DNA of 64,000 nt from assembly GCF_018812025.1 (NCBI RefSeq), contig NC_063049.1, positions 18,778,651-18,842,650 of the forward strand. Reading direction: 5' to 3'. Positions 47,657 to 59,654 of the stretch are shown here, piece after piece. The notes beneath the pieces are model-generated. The model saw only the letters and a program-made list of their open reading frames with translations. It made no database searches and had not been told where the DNA came from. The position numbers were made by a program, and so were the translations under genes. Numbering within the stretch: position 1 is the first letter of the stretch; the number at the start of each line of letters is the position of its first letter. Source of the stretch: Megalobrama amblycephala (Eukaryota; Chordata; Actinopteri; Cypriniformes; Xenocyprididae).

Positions 47657-48830
47657 TTAAAGTGTTAGTTCAACCAAAAATGAAAATTGTCATTACTCAC
47701 TCACCCTCATGTTGTTACAAACCAGTAAGACTTTTGTTCATCTTCCGAACACAAATTAAGATATTTTTAATGAAATCTGAGAGATTTCTGTCCCTTCATT
47801 GACAGTCATATGCAATTATCACTTTGACGCTTCAAATAGCTCATAATGAGACTGTAAAACCAATCCATATGAATTGAGCCATTTATGCTGCCTTCACGTG
47901 CTATCGGAAATTTGATAATTCCCTTTTGTGAAGTCATGATTACGAGCTCATCGCATTCAAATTCCGAAATGGGGAGTTCATGTGCAATTTTTACCAAGGA
48001 AACTCGTATTTACGGTAATTCCAAGAGCACGTGAAGGCAGCATTAATCCAAAATTTCTGAAAACACACAATCGCTTTATATGATGAACAGAATGAATTTG
48101 AACTTTTATTCACATATAAACTTTCATCAACGCACACATCAGTTGTTGCAAACAGAAGCTCAAGCATGTTTGCTTGATGTGCGAGAACCAATGAGCTTCA
48201 TTCTCATGCGTTAAAGCCAATTCGAACCACACAGACAAATGCAAACAAACACCAACAAACAAGTTGGCCACTGGATTTATAATTTTATGAAAAGTAACTG
48301 TCATGTTCACACTGCCCCAACAGACACCGAACAAATGCTGATTGAACATGTTCAGTCGGGTGAAAACAAACCCAGACCAATGGTAAGAGACTCCGACAGG
48401 GGTAACACACCGATCTGACAAAACCCAATAAACGTATCTGTGTGGTGTGAATTGGCCTTTATGCAGCACATTTGAAATTTCACAAGAAAACGAGTTTTTT
48501 TCTTGCACATCAAGTAGGTAGGGTTGAGCTTGAGGTAGATCAATGTATATACAGTATGTGAACAAAAGCCTAAAACTTAAATCTGTTGATCATATAAAGT
48601 GATCGAGTCTCTTTAGAAAATTTGGACTAAACTGCTCAATTCATATGGATTAATTTAACGATCTCTTTCTGAACTATTTGAAGCGTCAAAGTGGGACAGA
48701 AATCTCTCAGATCTCATTAAAAAATTCTTTACTTGTTATTCGAAGATAATGAAAGTCTTTGGGGTTTGGAGCAACAGGAGTGTGAGTAAATAATGACAGA
48801 ATTTATATTTTTAGGTGAACTATTCCTTTC
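47657..48830. mobile_element. Inverted-repeat element ('TTAAAGTGTTAGTTCA') with a nested MITE
   Basis: The left arm 'ttaaagtgttagttcaacca...gagagatttctgtccc' is mirrored by the right arm 'gggacagaaatctctcagat...ggtgaactattcctttc'. The arms are roughly 140-150 bp each. The terminal motif is related to the family at 54627-54947. A smaller element (47885-48043) is inserted in the left half. The interior frame 48110-48565 has no domain. Confidence 0.75.
47885..48043. mobile_element. Nested MITE with ATGCTGCCTTCACGTGC ends
   Basis: ATGCTGCCTTCACGTGC at the left is mirrored exactly by GCACGTGAAGGCAGCAT at the right, and the next bases ('tatcggaa...' against 'ttccaaga') diverge. 159 bp, no coding. 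The 17-bp perfect match suggests it is younger than its host element. Confidence 0.85.
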
Positions 48831-48965
48831 AAATTTAATTGGATGGGGCATGTTTAAAGCAGTTATAAAAAAGCATGAATTCACATGACAAAAGCAATAT
48901 GATAAAACACACTTGTTCAATTCATAATTAAGTATAATTAAGTTGATTTCCCTTTTTGACTGTAG

Positions 48966-49001
<36 letters not shown>

Positions 49002-50150
49002 TTTCGCAATTTTTTTTTCTTTCTTTCCTAATTTGGTTTTATTTTTTTAATTTGGTGAGGCTAATGGTGCAGAAATCATACATTTCTGCTTTAATAATAA
49101 CAATAATAGTAACTATTCTGAATCATAAGGTTCATTATTCTATCTGTAAAGAATACTGTATTATGATTATTATTAATAATAAATACAATCACTTTTTCAA
49201 CAGTTTTATCATATTAGAAAAGCAGTATGTCAGTGCAGAAGTGCAGAAATTAATCATTTCCACTATAACTATTCTGATTCAAATAGTTTATTATCTGTAG
49301 GCAAATCACTTCGTGAAATATTTGTTCATTATGATTATTATTATTAATTAATACAATGTTTTTTTTTTTTTAACAATATCATATTGCTGTTGCCACAGTT
49401 TTAGAAAATCAATAATTCACCCAGGGCCGTAGATTAAATTGATTTCATTTATTAAAACGACAGTGGAGAGAAGGCAGGAAATGATGTGGCAGTGGAGAGA
49501 GTGGGGAGAGCAGCAGTGGAGATAGTGGGGAGAGCGGCAGTGGAGAGAGAAGCAGGAAATTATTTTAAATGAGGGGGAAATAGCTTGGAAATCAAGCTTG
49601 AACTTGCATCACCCACATTTCATTGGTCCAAAAAACAAACAAACATAATATAACATCCTGCACCACATAACTGTTCTTTCAAAATGGCTGAGATCATTTA
49701 GCAGTTTCACATTTAATGTTGACAGACAAGTTGCATTGCACCTACAGTATATAGTACCTGGTTTCTTTTCCTCTTTATGCAAGCATATAAAAAAAAGAAT
49801 ATTAATAAAGAATAGGTCTAGCAGCAGAAAGATAAACAAACATCTCCCTGTTGGGTCATTTCATATATCAGGGAGTTTAAATAGCTCAGCCCTACCGTTT
49901 TAAATAAAGCAGAGTTATCTGAACACACTCCACCTACGTATTAAATACCAGCCGCTCTCATATGATGACAGAACATGTTCTATATAACTGATGTTCTGTT
50001 CTGGCAGCCTCCAGCACAGGCGTTAGGACACAAGGGATATGATGTGTGTGTGACACAAACACATAAATTTACTCACACCATCAAACTCAAACATGCCATA
50101 TACAGTACACCCATCTGCAATTTATGCTTCAGTACATTTGTGAGTGAGAG

Positions 50151-50186
<36 letters not shown>

Positions 50187-50640
50187 AACAGACCACTATA
50201 AACCAGAGTGTGATGTGTTCTCTCCAGACTGTAAAGAAGCTTAGATTACCAATTAATTTGTAAACAAGGTTGTATTTGACACCTCTTTCTCCTTAACACA
50301 CGTTATGCCTTTCAAGCTCTCGCAAATGCTCTCCCACTGTGAGCTCAAGGCAGGGTTTACATTGCAAAAAAACAAAAACAAAAAAATCTTAATCAGTATG
50401 CTTGTCTTGTTTCCAGTAAATGTCTAAACACCCCTAAATCAAGATTTAAAAGATTTACTTGAGAAGTATAGATGTGTAATACATCAGTATTTGTTTTCAG
50501 AGAATAAGCCTAACAAGCCAAAATCTTACTAGATGTTGTTAGATTCATGTTTGAATAAAATAAATACAATAGTAGCCAAAAGTGATGTTTGGCTTAGGAA
50601 AATTGAGATCTTCACCCTTTATTTAAACGGACTATCTATT
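48831..50640. other. Intron B-C sequence with simple repeats
   Basis: (AT)n at 48968-49000. At 49459-49558 is a small minisatellite with a unit of about 24-25 bp ('gtggggagagcagcagtgga'). (TG)n at 50154-50185. 50384-50530 ('cttgtcttgtttccagtaaa', 'atcaagatttaaaagattta') is a recognisable dispersed repeat. No gene was seen. Confidence 0.5.
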
Positions 50641-51300
50641 ATTTACACAAAGTGCAAATAGTATCCCTTGTTGGCAAATGCTATTTACATTAACTCCGCC
50701 CATCAATGTCTGGTTGGGCCACTCAAGTTAAAAAAAAAAGAGAATTCAATATCTTCAGTGGTGCAGCAGTAGCGAGCAAGGCTTGCATCTGTGAGGCTTT
50801 TAACGTGATCGACGCGGGTTCGAATTTGCCTTTTGCCAAGCTCGCATTTATTTTCAATAAAAATGAAAATGTTCTAAAAGTGGGAAAAAACTGCGAACGA
50901 GTGTTTAATAATATTAAAAGTGTTTACTGGGTAGGGTTAGGGGAAGGTGTAGGGAGGTTTTCTTTCTCCCAATAAGGCAGCATCCATTAAATAATTTTAA
51001 TAATCATTTACACTCTATGATATTATTGCATCCTGTTAATGTACAAAAATACTGAGGTGCAAATAGTAGCTGCCAATATAAAGTATAGATAGCATCTAAT
51101 TGCTATTTACTCTTATTGCAAAGAACTGATACTTTACATGGAGTAAATAGAATCTATTGATTTTTCACAGTGTAAATAGCATATTGCTAAGAAAATGCTG
51201 CTATTGTAACTTAATGTACATAGAATATATTGCTATTTTCACTTAGTGTAAATAGCATTTATATTTGTTGCACTTAGTGCAAATAGCCACTGCCTTATTT
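50641..51300 (+). repeat. tRNA-derived SINE and flanking 'gtgcaaatag' repeat
   Basis: At 50757-50832 'gtggtgcagcagtagcgagc' (box A region, TAGCGAGCAAGG) is followed about 45 bases later by 'GGGTTCGAATTTGCC' (box B), the polymerase III promoter layout of a tRNA gene, but the clover-leaf is decayed. It is embedded in a block whose two ends carry 'aagtgcaaatagtat' (50650) and 'agtgcaaatagccac' (51278), with several internal 'aaatagca' echoes. It is an ordinary SINE insertion and not a functional tRNA. Confidence 0.7.
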
Positions 51301-51622
51301 AAATATTAAAATATATATTAAAAATTTGTTAAATATTTTATAAGCATATTGCATAGTTGTGCTGGCAGTCAATTGATTTATTTGTGATAATGCAATGATA
51401 CATGCCAAATTGTATGTACAATTTTTGGCCAGGCTGTCATACAAAGAAATTACGAACACATGCGAAAACAAAAGAGAATCAACAAAATATTAATAACTGA
51501 TTATGTTGTAGTCAATGTATGCTTTTTCCTGTGAGTTTTTTGTTGTTCTATGCATTTTTTTGCATAGTAAAATAAAACCTATAGCTGTAGTTTGCCTTTT
51601 AGTGTTTCGTTCTTCTCTCATA

Positions 51623-51762
<140 letters not shown>

Positions 51763-51808
51763 TAAAAAATTTATGTATGAAAAAAAAATATTTTGATGGT
51801 TTAATCGA

Positions 51809-52712
51809 ACTTATAGGGTCATTAAAAACAAATATCCCCTCTGGACATCATATATATATATATGAAGAGTTTGGTTCCAAAACGCAATAATTCCATTTTG
51901 ATTAATTTGAGTAAAAAGGTGTTTTCTTTACCAAGAAAGTGGCAAGATGAAAACCACTATTTTCTGTTTCAAACTTTCACATAGCATCTTTTGGTTATAA
52001 AAACATTAAAAGTTCAAATCTACATTTTGATTTTAAAAAGTTTATTATAAAAACATGTTATTTTTTTCCCCCAAAATGCAATAAATCCATGATACTTTTT
52101 TTTCAAAATGCAATTAATCCATCAATATAAAAGTTATTTTTCAAATTGAAAATACACAACAAAGTAAGTTGATTCACACATATATGACAGAGTCTAAACT
52201 TTGCCAATATTTATCTTATGTACAGACATTTTACTAAAAATACATTCAGCCGTCGCTCCCAAAATGAATTCAACGGGTCATCTTGTTAATGTTATAAATT
52301 ATTTGTCATTACCGATTAAAGAGTATCTTGCGCCACCGCACTGTTAAATAAACACATTTGCCAAGTACATTGTTATTAAAATCGGCTTTTTAAAAAGCCT
52401 TCAATGTTTACAGTGGGTGGAATGGTGCGCTGTGATTGGTTGAGAGAGGATATATCGTGTTTTGGAGAAAAAGGAGACTGGCGTTTGTCGCATTTTGGAA
52501 AGAAAGGGAGGGAACATGACAGAATAACACGACGGATATCGCATTTTGCGCAAAATTAATAAATGACCTTTCAATACTGACCATATACAATACTGATTTT
52601 GGCGGAAACTTGATTTTTTTAAAAATGGCGTTTATCGCGTTTTGGAACCAAACTCTTCATACCTGTATAGTGATGTCCAGAGGGGACATTTGTTTTTAAT
52701 GACCCTATAAGT
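51809..52712. mobile_element. DNA element with long terminal inverted repeats (about 75-90 bp)
   Basis: ACTTATAGGGTCATTAAAAA, 'cccctctggacatca' and 'gaagagtttggttccaaaac' on the left are mirrored in order on the right ('ggaaccaaactcttc', 'tgatgtccagaggggaca', 'taatgaccctataagt'). A short internal part of the arm differs: TATATATATA on the left where the right arm has 'acctgtatag'. The interior repeats 'aaaatgcaat' and 'cgcattttgg'. No transposase frame was recognised. Confidence 0.85.
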
Positions 52713-52828
52713 ATAAGATATTTGAACACAAAATGTAAGATCCAGACAGGTGAAACAGAATATTTTTGTAATTTTGTAATAGAATGATTCAGTGATAAAT
52801 ACATTTTCAACAATATTTTGTTGCCACC

Positions 52829-53238
52829 TAGTGATGTAACAATGTACTCGATACAGCTGTTATTAGTTGTTAGTTGTTATTAGGAAATAGATCATGTGGG
52901 TGATGAAATCGAGAATGCGATCTTTTAAAGATTAATCGTGCAGTTTGCCTTTGCGCACCTCTCTCTCTCTAGATATGTGACGTATATGAGTAGCATGAGG
53001 GCTTTTCAGTGCATTCATTGTTATAATATTCATGAGGTGAGACGTCTCTATTAAAGGATATGCTTCTCGCACTTTGCCCACCCATCACACCGGAACCGTT
53101 TTCCGAACAGGGTTGAAAAAAAACCCTACACTTTTTGCCCAGAAGACGTATCGTTTCATACAGTCATGTGACCATGATAATATCGAGACAATTTTGCAAT
53201 CGCGATACCACGATATTGATAACATCGTTACATCCCTA
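52829..53238. mobile_element. Element with TAGTGATGTAACAATGT ends
   Basis: The left TAGTGATGTAACAATGT and the right ACATCGTTACATCCCTA are imperfectly complementary (two mismatches in 17). 410 bp and non-coding. The ends resemble hAT termini, but no 8-bp duplication was seen. Confidence 0.65.
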
Positions 53239-54626
53239 ATAGAAATATTAGATATTAGACTAAAAAGACAAAAACTGGCATGTGTTTCCAGGCAGCCCAT
53301 TCCCAAAACTGAGGTAAAGACAAAACCTAGAACCAGGCCAGCAAAATACGCCAGCTCATAAACTCACTTTACGTCTGTGTCATTAATATAACAGAAAGAA
53401 ATGGATAAAAGACTGCATTATTTATGAGCCCCTTTTCCTGATGCACAACACAATATCTTCTCCATGCAATGCAATAGAACATTTTACCTTACCCAAAGTG
53501 CGCCATTACACCACTCCCACAGGAAACATTTATCAAGGAAAGACCTGGGGCAACATGAACCTCTCATAGAGGAAACAGAGGGAAACAGTCCAGCCTGCAC
53601 TCAGAGCCACTCACAGCACAAGACTGAGAATACTGACAGACACGATGTGTAAGATACGGCTTCAGCACAAGTAAACCAAGCGTTTTTTCCTAGTGAAAAG
53701 GTCAAGGAAATGTGAACATCTCTTGAGAATCACTTTCTGATGTTACTGTACATCATTCATGCAGTATAAACACGATGTTTGAATGGAAAACCGTCAAAGC
53801 AGGATTTTAGGACTGCGTGATTATGTATAGTAGCAGGATGCCTCAAAGACGCATCCCAGAGCAGTAGTGTCTAATAATATCTGCTTTAATTTAGCGCTTT
53901 GATCAAACTAAATGTACATAATATTTACAAAAGCTAGCAGAGGGAAATATTTTTCTCTGGGAATTTCTTTATTGACCAAATATGCATGTCTTACTGCACT
54001 TGTATTTGAAAATATACATCTGGGAGAGAAAATGCTGACACTGTTTAAAAGATAAAGCTATAAAAATGGATGATCCCATAAAGGAAACCGGCCACATTGT
54101 AAAACTGAAACCCTACAAAGATGTTCTAAATCGAACGTCAGCACATATTTGATGAGGTAGTTGAATGTATTTGATAAGGCTGTCTATACTACTTTTGGTG
54201 GAATAAGGGAATCTTAAGCTTTGTTCATACATCACATAAATCCTTTTAGAGATCAGATACGTTTGTTCAGACAGTGCAGTCAATAAATGATATATCAATC
54301 TATATTGGCTGCCCTAGTACCAACAATGCTAAGAGACATAACAGAGTGATAGCCATGAGCATTACCGCATTTTACCCATTCATACATATGCCGTATCCAA
54401 AACTGCTCCCTTGTTTGACTATTCATACATAGTGAATCACATTGAGAAAGAGAATTTAGATGCAGATGTACTATGACTACTGCACTTTGTGTATATTAGA
54501 GTCACAACAACTAAGTCACAAAAACTAACTGAAATCTTTTCTGAATGATACATTTAAAAAATCTGATTTTAAACGCATTTCATGTCACAAAAAGGATAGG
54601 TTTTCAATCCAGTTTCAAAGGGATTT
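53239..54626. other. Apparently single-copy intron B-C sequence
   Basis: No recognised repeat and no splice-bounded coding segment. The open frame 53464-53652 has no domain. Confidence 0.4.
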
Positions 54627-54947
54627 AAAGGGATAGTTCACCCAAAAATGAAAATTCTGTCATCATTTTCTCACCCTCAGGTTGTTCCAAACCTGTATGA
54701 ATTTCTTTCTTCTGAAATTTTGAAGAATATGGGTAACCAAACAGTTGATGGACCCTATTGACTTCCATAGTATAGGGAAAAAATAAAATGGAAATCAAAG
54801 GGGTCCATCAACTGTTTGGTTACCTACATTCTTCAAAATTTCTTCTTTTGTGTTCAGCATAAGAAGAAAAAATCATACAGGTTTGGAACAACTTGAGAGT
54901 GAGTAAATGATGACAGAATTTTCATTTTTGGGTAGACTATCCCTTTA
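54627..54947. mobile_element. Palindromic MITE with AAAGGGATAGTTCACCC ends
   Basis: AAAGGGATAGTTCACCCAAA on the left is mirrored by 'ttgggtagactatcccttt' on the right. The inner parts are mirrored too ('ggtaaccaaacagttgatgg' against 'ccatcaactgtttggttacc'), so almost the whole 321 bp forms one hairpin with a short loop at about 54770-54795. It is the complete representative of a family with solo ends at 2835, 13400 and 45430. Confidence 0.9.
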
Positions 54948-55243
54948 TCTCAGATTAAAAAATAAAATAAAAAATAAATCAGATTGCTGCCTGTCTGAAC
55001 AAAGCATTATTGCCAGTATCTGAAAGAAAAAGTAAGTGCTCTACGTTATTTAATATTAAAAAGCAGTGAACACCAAAGATTAGTAAAAAATACCACTTCA
55101 ACTTCAAGCTATGAGCAATGTTGGAAAATCTATGTGCTTTAATAATCTACCCTCCACAAAATGCCACTGCAAACACTTTTAGTGTGGTGTGTGGAAATAC
55201 ACAAATCCACAGATTATAAATTTCATACATAAAAATAAGGCAC

Positions 55244-55472
55244 CTTTTGGGAATAACCGGCCCAACGCCCATTTTCATGCAGACCACTTTACGAATCTGC
55301 ACCCCGACAGCACAGGTGGCCGTTCCGTTCCAGTAGCTGGTGCCATTTAGATTCATGGAGGAGTCTTCAATGCATGGTCCCCATGGCGACGCTTCCCAGT
55401 AGAATGTGATGCATGGATGATCATTACAAGTTCTCCACTCCTCCAGAGCAGTAGCAGCTGGACATGCCTTAG
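55244..55472 (-). CDS. thsd7b: thsd7b exon B
   Basis: The 229-bp exon lies between TTCATTTCAG and a donor GTGCCT, which lacks the usual A at +4 and G at +5 and is the weakest donor of the set. Phase 1 in, phase 2 out. It encodes AKACPAATALEEWRTCNDHP, then CITFYWEASPWGPCIEDSSM, NLNGTSYWNGTATCAVG and VQIRKVVCMKMGVGPVIPK. It ends the TSR begun in exon A and contains a complete short W...C module (YWEASPWGPC ... TCAVGVQIRKVVC). NGT occurs twice (NLNGT, WNGT), giving two potential N-glycosylation sites. Confidence 0.92.
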
Positions 55473-55861
55473 CTGAAATGAAAAAGATCATTAACTGCAT
55501 TACAGATGGAAAACCCTCTCTTAAGTTTGCTTTAATGCTCCATAAAATGTTAACGACCTACATGAGCATAAGAGGCATGAAACAGAAATCTACTGGGACA
55601 TGTGAAAAGATGTAGATATACGAATAGAAGAAACTGTTCATTATGTAATTTCTGAACCACCAGCATCAAATGAATTTTTAAAAAATAATGTCTCATTGAC
55701 AAAATGAGACAAACTAAGTTCGGTTGCCTCAAACTCACACCATTGATTGAGTCAACTTTGCTGTTGGGCTCCTCAAACAAACAGCACATTGCTGAAAGAG
55801 CCAATGTCACAGTGTTTACCAGTGTTGTTATCGTTAAATAAAACTTTTAACAACATTTCTG

Positions 55862-57720
55862 TTAAAGGGATAGTTCACCCAAAAATGAAAATTACTCACC
55901 CTCAAGCCATTCTAGGTGTATATGACTATCTTCTTTCAAATGAACACAATCAGATATATTTAAAGGTATCCTTAGTCCTTAGGTCTAGGTATATAATGGT
56001 TGTGAACGTTTTGAAGCCAAAAATAATTCATCCATCCATAAAAAAAATTAACCCATACAACTCCAGTGGGTTAATAAAGGCCTTATGAAGCGAAACAATA
56101 CTTTTTTATTAGAAAAATATCCATATTTAAAACGTTATAAATTCAAATAACTAGCTTCCGGTGGACGACCGTATGCAGAATGCGCAAGTCGATTTGTGGC
56201 GGAAGAGTATCCTTTGACCTAAAGTACAACATAATGACGAGCATGGAGGAAGAGAGGATAGAGCAAAACAAATCACCGGTCACGGATTATAAATCTAAAA
56301 CGATAACTTTTAAAGAGAAATTTCAGAGGATTTCGATACAAGAGAACAGCCCTATTTGTTTGAACCATGAGAGGCGTCTAAGCTTACAATACTCCTATAT
56401 CCTGCGTCATACATCGCATCAGGGGGTTGCTAATTTAGCGCAAGTCAACTTGTGCATTCTGCATACGGTCATCCACCGGAAGCTAGTTATTTGAATTTAG
56501 AAAGTTTTAAATATGAATATTTTTCTTACAAAAACGCATCGCTTTGCTTCAGAAGGCCTTCAGGAAAGGTGCCATAGAATTTAAAATTGAATTTACCTCG
56601 GCACAGTTGAATAACAAGAGTTCAGTACATGGAAATGACATACAGTGAGTCTCAAACACCATTGTTTCCTCCTCCTTATGTAAATCTCATTTGTTTAAAA
56701 GACCTCAGAAGAACAGGCGAATCTCAACATAACACCGACTGTTACGTAACAGTCGGGATCATTAATATGTATGACACCAATATTTGCATATGCCAGCCCA
56801 TGTTCAAGGTATTACACAAGGGCAGGGAGTATTAACATCTGGATGTGCAGAGCTGAATCATCAGACTAGGTAAGCAAGCAAGAACAATAGCGAAAAATGG
56901 CAGATGGAGCAATAATAACTGACATGATCCATGATATCATGTAAATTGTCTTTCTAAATTTTTCGTTAGCATGTTGCTAATGTACTGTTAAATGTGTTTA
57001 AAGTTACCATTGTTTATTACTGTATTCACAGAGACAAGAGCCGTCGCTATTTTCATTTTTAAACACTTGCAGTCTGTATAATTCATAAACAACTTCATTC
57101 TTTATAAATCTCTCCAACAGTGTGTAATGTTAGCTTTAGCCACGGAGCACCATCAAACTCATTCAGAATCAAATGTAAACATCCAAATAAATACTATATG
57201 CACACGATCCGAAGCATGCATGCAGTATGCATGACGAACATCTTGTAAAGATCCATTTGATGGTTATATTAGTTTTATAGTCGAGAGCTCGGGGGCGGGG
57301 AGCGCGAGGATTTAAAGGGGCCGCAGCCTGAATCGGCACATATTTAATGATGCCCCAAAATAGGCAGTTAAAAAAATGAATTAAAAAAAAAATAATAATC
57401 TATGGGGTATTTTGAGCTGAAACTTCACAGTCACATTCAGGGGGCACCTTAGACTTATATTACATCTTGTTAAAAACATTCTAGGGCACCTTTAACCCCC
57501 TGGAGTCGTATGGATTAATTTTTTTTAATGGATGGATGCATTATTTTTGACTTCAAATCGTGGCCCCCATTTACAACCATTATAAACCTTGGAGGAGTAA
57601 GGATATTTTTAAATATATCTCAGATTGTGTTCATCTGAAAGAAGATAGTCATATACACCTAGGCTTGAGGGTGAGTAAATCATGGGATAATTTTCATTTT
57701 TGGGTGAACTAACCCTTTAA
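55862..57720. mobile_element. Composite element: long inverted-repeat element split by an insertion
   Basis: The outer arms are 'ttaaagggatagttcaccca...' (from 55862) and '...gggtgaactaaccctttaa' (to 57720), and they stay complementary for several hundred bases, including 'gactatcttctttcaaatga' against 'tcatctgaaagaagatagtc'. A second complementary pair, 'ctagcttccggtggacgacc' (56151) and 'ggtcatccaccggaagctag' (56467), shows the original element was one hairpin of about 0.9 kb. The right arm is split at about 56563 by another element that ends near 57497. A 104-codon frame in the loop (56180-56494) has no recognisable domain. Confidence 0.8.
56565..57497. mobile_element. Inserted element with AAAGGTGCC ends
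   Basis: Left AAAGGTGCCATAGAAT and right ATTCTAGGGCACCTTT are mirrored over 16 bp with one or two mismatches. About 930 bp, with a GC-rich patch at 57285-57335 ('gggggcggggagcgcgag'). The right end is related to the fragment at 37511-37700. It interrupts the composite element, so it is the younger of the two. Confidence 0.8.
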
Positions 57721-58245
57721 TGCCTTTAACTGAAATATAGTTGAAATACAATATTGTAATATTAAATAAAATTAATCTGTTATCAAAATAGAATCTAAAA
57801 CTGAAATTAATATCAGCTCATCTGTTTCAGCTTAGGTTTTATATTGATGCATCCCAAAACCTTCTTCCATCATATTATTGTACTTGAAATCAAATGAACA
57901 AACGAAACCGGAAGAAGCTGAATGTATATTCTACATGTGATGCAGGAACACCTGTGACACGTTCTGTGGGACCAACTTCCAAAATTACTTCTGCACTTTT
58001 TATAATTAAAAGTAATTCCTACTCCATCTGCCCTTGAAGCAAATGACATTGTATTGACATTCAGCCTTTCTCCATAACACAGGGACTCATTATGAGTGTA
58101 ACGTAGACCAGCTGAATATTAATAAGGGCTTGTCTGATTAATGACACTTGGTGGATGGTGTGTAGAGGTTAGGACATTATTTCCATTTTCCAGATGCATA
58201 GAGAGAAGTGTATGTAAGAGCATGAACAATGCTGTTACTCAGTAT

Positions 58246-58292
<47 letters not shown>

Positions 58293-58833
58293 GCAGCAGA
58301 GGGGGCGGGAGTAGTCTCTAGACTAAGGTATATTTAAGTCTTAATTACACAGCTCTTTCTGTCATTCCAGAAGGACTGTGTGTGATTGGAAAAGCCCACA
58401 GCTGTATGTAGGCAGACAGAAAAATGAGACCCTGTGAACACATTTTTATCACTGCTCCTCTGAAACAAATATACAGAATGCAAAATTGCTCCTCCACTCA
58501 CAAAAACAAACTGATTAATGGTGTTATGTCACCCTCAGAGTGATATTAAGAGTAAATTACTTCCCTTGTCAAATCAATATCACGGCATTAAATTGTCTGT
58601 TTATTTATAAACATTTTTTTATTATTATAATAGATAGGAATGTGCAGTGAGACTGGAACACAGTTGGGAATGAAAGAGATAAGGAAATGACACATGCAGG
58701 CCAGACTCAAAGCTTTGTCTTCAGAGGCACCACGCCATGCCACATGCACCATTCATTTGTGTGCCTTATTTTTTCTTAAATTAAAAATACATTTTTATCA
58801 TCCAATTTCTGTGAGAGATAAAAGTCAACTGAC
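57721..58833. other. Intron A-B sequence next to exon A
   Basis: Mostly single-copy. (TG)n lies at 58249-58290. No coding segment was seen. Confidence 0.4.
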
Positions 58834-59025
58834 CTTCTCCTGGTAATCCTAATATGATCCGTGTGCGGCTTTGTCTGCCCTCTGAGTTTTTACTGGAGCA
58901 GCTGTGGGAGCAGGATGACCAATCAGACCATGAGCTGAGCACACAGTCACCTGAACACGCCATTACACAGGACACCTCTTTAGGGGGTGGCTCATCTTCA
59001 CAGAGTTCCTCAGGAACAAGCTGCC
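58834..59025 (-). CDS. thsd7b: thsd7b exon A (first visible exon)
   Basis: The 192-bp exon starts after CCACTGAACAG in phase 1 and ends at a GTCAGT donor in phase 1. It encodes QLVPEELCEDEPPPKEVSCV, then MACSGDCVLSSWSDWSSCSH, SCSSKNSEGRQSRTRIILGL and PGEG. The first half closes a module that begins upstream. The second half starts a TSR with the WSDW tryptophan motif and CSHSC, where SHSC replaces the SCG needed for fucosylation. The preceding exon was not found up to 64000, so an intron of at least 5 kb lies upstream. Confidence 0.92.
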
Positions 59026-59249
59026 CTGTTCAGTGGAACATAAGACAAGTTGTAATGTCACCATCATTACTTGGTGTTACAGGTATCAAGGGAGTTTACT
59101 GTTGTCTTTCCAAACTTGCACATTTGCCCGTTTCTTTACTGAATAGAAAAAAGTGAATTATACTGGCCATTGTGAACATTCAATATTATAAAATATATAT
59201 TGTAATATACAACTGCAGATGGATGGATGGATGGAGGATTATGTACACT

Positions 59250-59309
59250 GAAGAGTGATTGGTGCAAAAAAGCAGCTTTGCTATTACAGAAAAATATATT
59301 TAGAAAAAA

Positions 59310-59366
<57 letters not shown>

Positions 59367-59462
59367 AATAGAAAACATAATAATATTTCACAATATTACT
59401 GTTTTTACTTTGATCAAATAAATGCAGCCTTGGTGAGCTTCAGAGACTTCTTTCAAAAACAT
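59250..59462 (-). repeat. Partial copy of the dispersed family plus AT microsatellite
   Basis: 'aatatttcacaatattactg' and 'aaataaatgcagccttggtg' match the family end in reverse orientation. An (AT)n run occupies 59314-59363. Confidence 0.7.
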
Positions 59463-59654
59463 GGTCCCACTTTATACTATGTGGCCTTAAAAACTATGTA
59501 CTTACATCAAAAATTATTATTACATAAATTATTACTGTGTCCATATTGTATTGCAAAACACATTTGCTGCTATTGAGGTGGGATACGGGTAAGGTTAGTG
59601 ACAGGTTTGTTGGTGAAGCAGAAAAAACTGTTGTGTATTTACATATATATATAC

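Noticed and set aside
50757..50832. Possible functional tRNA gene
   Set aside because: Boxes A and B are present, but the stems cannot be paired properly and the flanks are repetitive; this is a SINE.
56180..56494. 104-codon frame in an element loop as a real gene
   Set aside because: It lies wholly in a repeat and has no recognisable domain.
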